Of a DNA stretch of 8,983 nucleotides, positions 8,084-8,983 are shown piece by piece. A model generated the notes under the pieces. That model ran no database searches, was not told the origin of the DNA, and saw nothing but the letters and a program-made list of their open reading frames with translations. The position numbers were made by a program, and so were the translations under genes. Origin of the DNA: Zeimonas sp036675585 (lineage in GTDB: Bacteria > Pseudomonadota > Gammaproteobacteria > Burkholderiales > Burkholderiaceae_E). Numbering within the stretch: position 1 is the first letter of the stretch; each line of letters starts with the position of its first letter. The DNA is taken from NCBI GenBank assembly GCA_036675585.1, contig JAKFES010000257.1, positions 1-8,983 of the forward strand. Direction: 5' to 3'.

Positions 8084-8106
8084 GCGCGCGAATCGCCGGC
8101 GCGCGC
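8084..8106. terminator. GC-only hairpin between convergent genes (possible bidirectional terminator)
   Basis: Directly after the glnE stop codon, GCGCGCG (8084-8090) pairs with CGCGCGC (8100-8106) over a 9-base loop, giving a 7-base-pair stem. It lies between two convergent genes, where a shared terminator is expected. There is no T tract on either side, so it does not meet the usual picture of an intrinsic terminator. Alternating GC runs of this kind are also common by chance in DNA of this composition. Confidence 0.25.
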
Positions 8107-8114
8107 GGGCCCGG

Positions 8115-8983
8115 TCAGGCGGCTCGGCTGCGAACCGGCGCCCGATCGAGGCCCCACCCCGCGCGCGCGGCGAGCCACGCGACGCCGGCGAGCGCGATCA
8201 CGACGAAGGGCAGCGAGAGCAGGTTCAGCAGCGACCATCCGTCGACGAAGAGCAATGCGCCCGACGACGCCGAGCTGGTGATCATCGTCGCGAAGACGCA
8301 CAGGTCCATGAATCCCTGGACCTTGTTCTTCTCGGCCGGACGATAGCCGTTCACCAGCAGCGCGGTCGCCCCGGTATACATGAAGTTCCAGCCGACGCCG
8401 AGCACGAAGAGCGCGACGGCGAAATGCGCGACTTCGACGCCCGACAGCGCCACCGCGACGCAGGCGAGCATCAGCAGCCCGCCGCAGAAGACGACGGGCA
8501 GCGCGCCGAAGCGTCCGATCAGCGCGCCCGAGAAGAGCCCCGGCGCGAACATGCCGATGACGTGCCACTCGATGACGAAGGCGGCGTCGTCGTACGGCAG
8601 CCCGCACACTTCCATCGCCAGCGGCGTGGCGACCATCAGCAGGTTCATGACGCCGTAGGCGAGGGCCGCGCAGACGATCGCGACGCGGCACACCGGGTCG
8701 CGCAGGATCTCGCGCAGCGGCCGCGCGGCGCCTCCCGCGCCGGCCGCATGCGGCACCGGAACGCGCAGCCGCTGCACGAGCAGCAGCGAGACGACGGCGA
8801 AGGCGACCAGCGTGAGGTAGCTGCCGGCGAACGGTGTCTCCAGCGCCGAGCGCGACCACTTGGAGACCTCCGGGCCGACGATGCCGCCGGCGATGCCGCC
8901 GGCGAGCACGAGCGAGATCGCACGCGGGCGCAGCCGCGCGGCCGACGCCCGGTCGGCGCCCGGCGCGCCCGCGGCGGCATCGG
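8115..8983 (-). CDS. Major facilitator superfamily transporter, C-terminal part (5' end outside window)
   Basis: This is an inner-membrane transporter of the MFS type; the substrate is unknown. Reading leftward from the right edge, 288 residues are visible up to TGA at 8115-8117, so roughly the first 110-130 residues of a usual 400-residue protein are missing. The frame is open to the edge, starting DAAAGAPGADRASA and running into RPRAISLVLAGGIAGGIVGPE, a typical mid-protein MFS stretch. The GTG at 8909 is therefore not a real start. Membrane segments follow at SYLTLVAFAVVSLLLV, VAIVCAALAYGVMNLLMV, FAPGLFSGALIGRFG, LPVVFCGGLLMLACVAVAL, VALFVLGVGWNFMYTGATALLV and LPFVVIALAGVAWLAA. The GVGWNF and AEKNKVQGFMD blocks mark a widespread but uncharacterised proteobacterial MFS subgroup, from memory. 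Its codon use matches its neighbours and there is no sign of transfer. It is convergent with glnE, so functional linkage is not implied. Confidence 0.92.
   Translation of the reverse strand, partial: DAAAGAPGADRASAARLRPRAISLVLAGGIAGGIVGPEVSKWSRSALETPFAGSYLTLVAFAVVSLLLVQRLRVPVPHAAGAGGAARPLREILRDPVCRVAIVCAALAYGVMNLLMVATPLAMEVCGLPYDDAAFVIEWHVIGMFAPGLFSGALIGRFGALPVVFCGGLLMLACVAVALSGVEVAHFAVALFVLGVGWNFMYTGATALLVNGYRPAEKNKVQGFMDLCVFATMITSSASSGALLFVDGWSLLNLLSLPFVVIALAGVAWLAARAGWGLDRAPVRSRAA

Noticed and set aside
4027..8346. A 1439-codon open frame on the plus strand, antisense to yhdP and then out of frame across glnE
   Set aside because: Its translation is dominated by Arg, Ala, Pro and Gly, with no recognisable domain, and it crosses two well-supported genes. 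Long stop-free shadow frames are expected in DNA of this GC content.
7960..8859. A 299-codon minus-strand frame overlapping the transporter gene
   Set aside because: It is out of frame with the transporter, Arg-rich, and lacks the membrane segments seen in the correct frame.

Overview
The window is about 9 kb of very GC-rich DNA. Its codons strongly favour G or C at the third position, it is densely coded on both strands, and it has almost no intergenic space. Gene content and order point to a betaproteobacterium, most likely of the Burkholderiales or a relative. This assignment rests on protein character and remembered synteny, not on a database search.

Layout from left to right. (1) Three genes on the minus strand form a tight, probably co-transcribed block. 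In transcription order they are yhdP (5349 to 1306), a Nit-type carbon-nitrogen hydrolase (1267 to 395) and tldD (from 385, running off the left edge). The gaps are 38 and 9 bases. (2) glnE (5393 to 8083, plus strand) is read divergently from yhdP, with only about 43 bases between the start codons. (3) A gene for a 12-TM-type major facilitator transporter (minus strand, 8115 to the right edge, N-terminus missing) converges on glnE, with 31 bases between the stop codons.

Functions. GlnE is the two-headed enzyme that adenylylates and deadenylylates glutamine synthetase in the nitrogen response; both nucleotidyltransferase active sites are intact. YhdP is a giant AsmA-like protein anchored in the inner membrane and linked to lipid transport to the outer membrane. 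The Nit hydrolase has the complete Glu-Lys-Cys triad and is probably a metabolite-repair amidase of the deaminated-glutathione amidase type. TldD is one half of the TldD/TldE metalloprotease. The transporter's substrate cannot be told.

This looks like an ordinary core-genome region. I found no mobile element, CRISPR array, tRNA, rRNA, riboswitch, toxin-antitoxin pair or defence system. Every stretch over 300 bases is covered by a recognisable gene. The points worth a second look are small: start-codon choices, the very short divergent region, the gene junctions, a proline-rich tail on YhdP and a GC-only hairpin between the convergent genes. I do not see a new biological system here.
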